Origin: a virus
DNA: 23,546 bases
Strand: one strand, 5' to 3'
Virus record (IMG/VR): IMGVR_UViG_3300035698_009595
Coordinates: 1-23,546 of that record
Below the pieces are notes generated by a model, which was not told the origin of the DNA, made no database searches, and saw nothing but the letters and a program-made list of their open reading frames with translations. The first letter of the stretch is position 1. Each line of letters begins with the position of its first letter. The position numbers and the translations under genes were made by a program. Shown here piece after piece: positions 21,332 to 23,546 of this stretch.

Positions 21332-21583
21332 CTATTTTACCACCCTGAGCGCAAAGCCCATATCTTTTAATTTTTGATGCATCTGTTTATCTGCTAGATC
21401 AAAGTACTCAATTTTTCGATCACACTTCTCATAGATCCACATTATCTTTACACAGTCCTCATAAGAGTACCTGAATATCCCAGGTTTGTCAGTTGGATAT
21501 AACGTCCTATATTCAAGCCTGGGAGCCGTTTTAGAGGTAGCGCAGCTACTTACCAGAATAGCGAAGGCGATCAATTTCAGCAT
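21332..21583 (-). CDS. outer-membrane spanin lipoprotein (o-spanin, Rz1-like)
   Basis: The ATG at 21583 is preferred, since AGGAG lies seven bases before it; the ATGs at 21586 and 21598 are alternatives. The N-terminus is a lipoprotein signal (LKLIAFAILVSSC) with a lipobox VSSC, giving a mature lipoprotein of about 70 residues starting at C14. Its 5' end overlaps the i-spanin gene in a different frame, the classic Rz/Rz1 arrangement. With i-spanin it should bridge and fuse the inner and outer membranes in the last step of lysis. It is longer than lambda Rz1 and has two extra Cys (EDCVK and EKCDR), which may form disulfides. Confidence 0.8.
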   Translation of the reverse strand: MLKLIAFAILVSSCATSKTAPRLEYRTLYPTDKPGIFRYSYEDCVKIMWIYEKCDRKIEYFDLADKQMHQKLKDMGFALRVVK

Positions 21584-21713
21584 CATCTCTCTCCTCATCT
21601 GATTTACTCAGCTCCTTAAAAATACGATAGTCTCTCTCGTCAGCTTGCTTACTTTTACGTAAACCTGACAAGAAAGACACGACAAAGGCTATAACTGAGC
21701 CCAGTATCTTCAC
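21546..21713 (-). CDS. inner-membrane spanin (i-spanin, Rz-like), 55 aa
   Basis: Read from a GTG at 21713 that overlaps the holin stop as TAGTG. Residues 3-18 form one hydrophobic segment (ILGSVIAFVVSFLSGL). A charged helical domain follows (KQADERDYRIFKEL, then SDEERDDAEIDRL), suggesting an N-in, C-out protein with a periplasmic coiled coil. It ends inside the o-spanin gene, overlapping it by about 38 bases in another frame. It is short for an Rz, but topology, partner and gene order fit. Confidence 0.75.
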   Translation of the reverse strand: MKILGSVIAFVVSFLSGLRKSKQADERDYRIFKELSKSDEERDDAEIDRLRYSGK

Positions 21714-21883
21714 TACTTCTTCTTACGAGAGAACTTTTTGATTAGATCAAGAGCTTGTTGCAAAGTTTTGTCTGGTTCATCCCCAGGTAAAACAAGGGCA
21801 ATTGCCAGTAATGCTGAGATAGCGACAGTTGCGAATCCCGCAACTTCTGTAATTTTTGCCAAGATGGCTAGTAATCCTTCCAT
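21713..21883 (-). CDS. holin, 56 aa, single transmembrane segment
   Basis: A 56-codon ORF with a GGAG site before the ATG at 21883. One hydrophobic segment (about 14-32, VAGFATVAISALLAIALVL) follows a short amphipathic start. The polar C-terminus ends in a basic cluster (KKFSRKKK). Size, topology and position directly after the endolysin and before the spanins identify it as the membrane-pore protein that times lysis. Holins share little sequence similarity, so this rests on architecture and context. Confidence 0.78.
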   Translation of the reverse strand: MEGLLAILAKITEVAGFATVAISALLAIALVLPGDEPDKTLQQALDLIKKFSRKKK

Positions 21884-21892
21884 GATTAACTC

Positions 21893-22264
21893 CTATGGGG
21901 AAACTTGTAAGTGGGCGTGGATGCCATCACCAACAGAATTTCCATGTATATAAATTGGTCTATGTTTTTTAGTTTTCTTGGAGATCGCTCCCAGGTAATA
22001 TTTGTGTGGACCTCTTGTCTCGTATGCGTTTTGTAACACATACTTTTCAAGCTCAATTATCTTTTGCTTGGTAAAGCCGTTGCTTTCTTTTAGTGAAAGA
22101 TCGAAAGCCCTATCTGTAGAATGTGTGTTACTTACTGCACCTATTTGGGCATCTCTCGCTGCTGTTCTATAAACAGAAGTAAGCTCACATGTTATGTCGT
22201 GGTTTTTGCAAAACATTAATACAATGCCTAGCAACTTTACAAGTTTTGGATTCATGAACATCAT
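21893..22264 (-). CDS. M15-family endolysin (peptidoglycan peptidase)
   Basis: 123 aa from the ATG at 22264, which follows AAGGGAG. The frame is open from 22351, but that would overlap the upstream gene by 47 bases. The M15 zinc-peptidase pattern is visible: R33 in VYRTAARD, H48-x6-D55 in THSTDRAFD, and the terminal GIHAHLQV with H118 as third zinc ligand and D113 nearby as a candidate catalytic acid. M15 phage enzymes cut L-Ala-D-Glu or D-Ala bonds in the cell wall. There is no signal peptide, so release depends on the adjacent holin. It is compact and lacks a separate wall-binding domain. Confidence 0.87.
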   Translation of the reverse strand: MMFMNPKLVKLLGIVLMFCKNHDITCELTSVYRTAARDAQIGAVSNTHSTDRAFDLSLKESNGFTKQKIIELEKYVLQNAYETRGPHKYYLGAISKKTKKHRPIYIHGNSVGDGIHAHLQVSP

Positions 22265-22267
22265 ATC

Positions 22268-22322
22268 GAAATCGACTCCCTTTTTTATATAGAGATATTG
22301 TGTCCTATTTCGTTTCGATTTC
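22268..22322 (-). repeat. 8-bp inverted repeat before the endolysin start
   Basis: In the transcript sense, GAAATCGA (22322-22315), at the end of the upstream gene, can pair with TCGATTTC (22275-22268), located between the endolysin ribosome site and its ATG. It could lower endolysin translation until needed. The loop is 39 bases and the stem short, so this is weak. Confidence 0.25.
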
Positions 22323-22835
22323 CAAGATGTGAATAACCTTTTTAAGGGCATCTTTTACTCCAGCTAAGTCTAACTTATCGACATCTAGTTTATCTAACGC
22401 AAGTGCTGCGTCTTTTTTATCTTTAGATTTTTTATTACGCTTCGCTTCCTTCGCAGCTTCTTTCGAGGTTACGTCTTCAGTAGCGATTGTGTAATCTGCG
22501 GGAACATGAATGTCGTATCCAAGAAAAGCATCTTTCTCAGTGTAAGCAGCTATTGCCTCCACTAAAACTTCTACCGCTTCCCCAGCTTTATTATAAAGAA
22601 ACTCCCCTATTACCTCAGGGCGAAATTTATCCCCTCTTATTTCTCTGCGGTCATCTTCTCTACCTCTTTCAAAGTCGTCGGCTTTTTCTAGATTGATCCA
22701 TCTTGCAGGGTTGCCGTAAGCGTTCTTAGCGATTTGTTTTGCAAGCCACTTATCTCCATCTTCTTTGCTCATTGTTGCTTTTGCCCCATTTCTTCCGGGT
22801 CTGTGTCTTGTTATTTTGTATTCGATCATTGCCAT
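22305..22835 (-). CDS. hypothetical virion/tail-fibre-linked protein, 176 aa
   Basis: Unrecognised. It starts at TAATG coupled to the tail fibre gene. The N-terminal 125 residues are a mixed alpha/beta region with Arg/Asp-rich stretches (DDFERGREDDRREIRGDKFR, about 52-71). Then a Lys/Ala linker (KEAAKEAKRNKKSKDKKD) leads to a C-terminal helix with Leu/Val periodicity (DKLDLAGVKDALKKVIHIL). Its position between fibre and lysis genes suggests a fibre chaperone or tail accessory, but no sequence motif supports either. Confidence 0.82.
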   Translation of the reverse strand: MAMIEYKITRHRPGRNGAKATMSKEDGDKWLAKQIAKNAYGNPARWINLEKADDFERGREDDRREIRGDKFRPEVIGEFLYNKAGEAVEVLVEAIAAYTEKDAFLGYDIHVPADYTIATEDVTSKEAAKEAKRNKKSKDKKDAALALDKLDVDKLDLAGVKDALKKVIHILEIETK

Positions 22836-23546
22836 TATCTACCCACCTTTTCTATTGTTATCACGTTGTATGCTCCATCCGCTTCTAATGATTCAGTAGA
22901 GTCTAACCTAATCCTAATCTCAAGGGTCTCCCCTTTTAAAAGAGGTATAGAATCACTTGTGGATATTGATTTAGCTATTACTGAACCACTCTCATTTCTA
23001 AATCTACTTGTGGCATGTAATGGAGTTGCTGCGCTATTCTTTGATATACCTATAAACATATCGTCCCCATTGTTCAGCGAAGCCAAGCTATACGTACCAC
23101 GTATTTTAAACGTAGAAGAGTAAGGAGCAGTAAAAATTCCAGTTGTACTATTGTAAGCACCATGTGAATTAACGTCCACATCTTCGTAAATTAGTGCTGC
23201 CCAACTAGTGCCGTAAGAGTCACCTGCATTAGTAGTTGCCCGAACAAGTATTGATTCATCTGCAATGATTTGGTTTTGTCCTGATATTTTGCTTACACTA
23301 AAATTAGTTCTAGCATTACCTTGGAGTGACACACTTTCTCCCCAATTATTAGCGTAGCTGGTTTTTAATGTTTCACCTTTTAATAAGTAAACTGCTGATA
23401 TACTTACGTGATGTGAAAAGAAAGTATTAGTCGATGATGATTCTGCTTCTTGCTGACATTCGCCTATTAATGTTGATCCATTTTTGTATAAAAGGAGTTG
23501 CCCTTTATTTCCTGCTGTAGGACTAGATACTTGCAGCCCAGTGTTA
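22835..23546 (-). CDS. tail fibre with tandem C1q/TNF-like domains (5' end beyond window)
   Basis: The frame is open to the right edge: no stop occurs between 23332 and 23546. The GTG at 23332 is therefore only an internal codon and the protein is the C-terminal part of a longer chain. The last domain carries HGAYNSTTGIFTAP, an IGISKN strand and LLKGETLEIRI, a jelly-roll of the C1q/TNF-like type found at phage fibre tips. The preceding about 70 residues repeat the second half of such a domain, with LLYKNGS, LLKGETLKTSY and NFSVSKI. It is probably trimeric and receptor-binding. Immediately downstream are the 176-aa gene and lysis cassette. Confidence 0.85.
   Translation of the reverse strand, partial: NTGLQVSSPTAGNKGQLLLYKNGSTLIGECQQEAESSSTNTFFSHHVSISAVYLLKGETLKTSYANNWGESVSLQGNARTNFSVSKISGQNQIIADESILVRATTNAGDSYGTSWAALIYEDVDVNSHGAYNSTTGIFTAPYSSTFKIRGTYSLASLNNGDDMFIGISKNSAATPLHATSRFRNESGSVIAKSISTSDSIPLLKGETLEIRIRLDSTESLEADGAYNVITIEKVGR

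Noticed and set aside
23330-23332. GTG as start of the tail fibre gene
   Set aside because: The frame is open upstream to the window edge and repeats fibre domain motifs, so this is an internal Val codon.
1-23546. T7-type phage promoters, CRISPR array, tRNA genes, integrase/attachment sites
   Set aside because: None seen on either strand by eye: no recurring 20-base promoter-like repeat between genes, no spaced repeats, no cloverleaf and no recombinase motifs.

Overview
The window is part of a double-stranded DNA phage genome (or a prophage or contig of one). It most resembles a short-tailed phage (podovirus-like) of a Gram-negative host. It carries a family A DNA polymerase, a primase-helicase, a nozzle-like tail protein, a connector-type adaptor, a set of DNA-ejection-type proteins and a lysis cassette with lipoprotein and inner-membrane spanins; spanins imply an outer membrane. 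Coding density is very high and most genes are joined by TAATG or ATGA overlaps. The bases are AT-rich with many AGA and TTA codons, and no stretch of 300 bases lacks a gene. I see no tRNA, rRNA, CRISPR, insertion sequence, integrase or repressor. Terminase, portal, capsid and any phage RNA polymerase are not here and presumably lie outside the window. Host genus cannot be named from the sequence.

The layout has three transcription blocks. Block 1 (1-4395, minus strand, read leftwards from about 4410) holds a Cys-rich 67-aa protein, an AEP/SF3 primase-helicase, a coiled-coil protein, a small Cys-rich lipoprotein-like protein, a run of unknown small proteins (including an unlisted 35-aa ORF and a CxxC-rich protein) and the start of a DNA methyltransferase cut by the window edge. 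Block 2 (about 4506-12113, plus strand) holds a 63-aa leader gene, an SNF2-type helicase, a freestanding HNH homing endonuclease, a 152-aa protein, a possible ssDNA-binding protein, a DnaQ-like exonuclease, DNA polymerase A, an HNH-fold protein lacking its histidines, a VRR-NUC nuclease and two unknown genes. It is interrupted by one antisense PD-(D/E)XK nuclease. Block 3 (23546-12110, minus strand) holds virion and lysis genes. In transcription order these are a C1q-like tail fibre (open at the window edge), a 176-aa protein, M15 endolysin, holin, nested i-spanin/o-spanin, small tail protein, nozzle/stabilisation protein, a 123-aa protein, adaptor, five ejection-type proteins and a 50-aa lysine-rich protein. 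Blocks 2 and 3 converge on a shared CTAG stop.

Blocks 1 and 2 diverge from a 184-bp region (4396-4579). It holds two back-to-back sigma70-like promoters and a 12-bp inverted repeat placed against both of them, so it looks like the early switch of the phage. Block 2 supplies replication and recombination: helicases, polymerase with built-in proofreading, a second exonuclease and nucleases for branched DNA or nucleotide recycling. The most unusual non-coding signal is a textbook intrinsic-terminator structure inside the DNA polymerase coding sequence, about 90 bases after its start codon.
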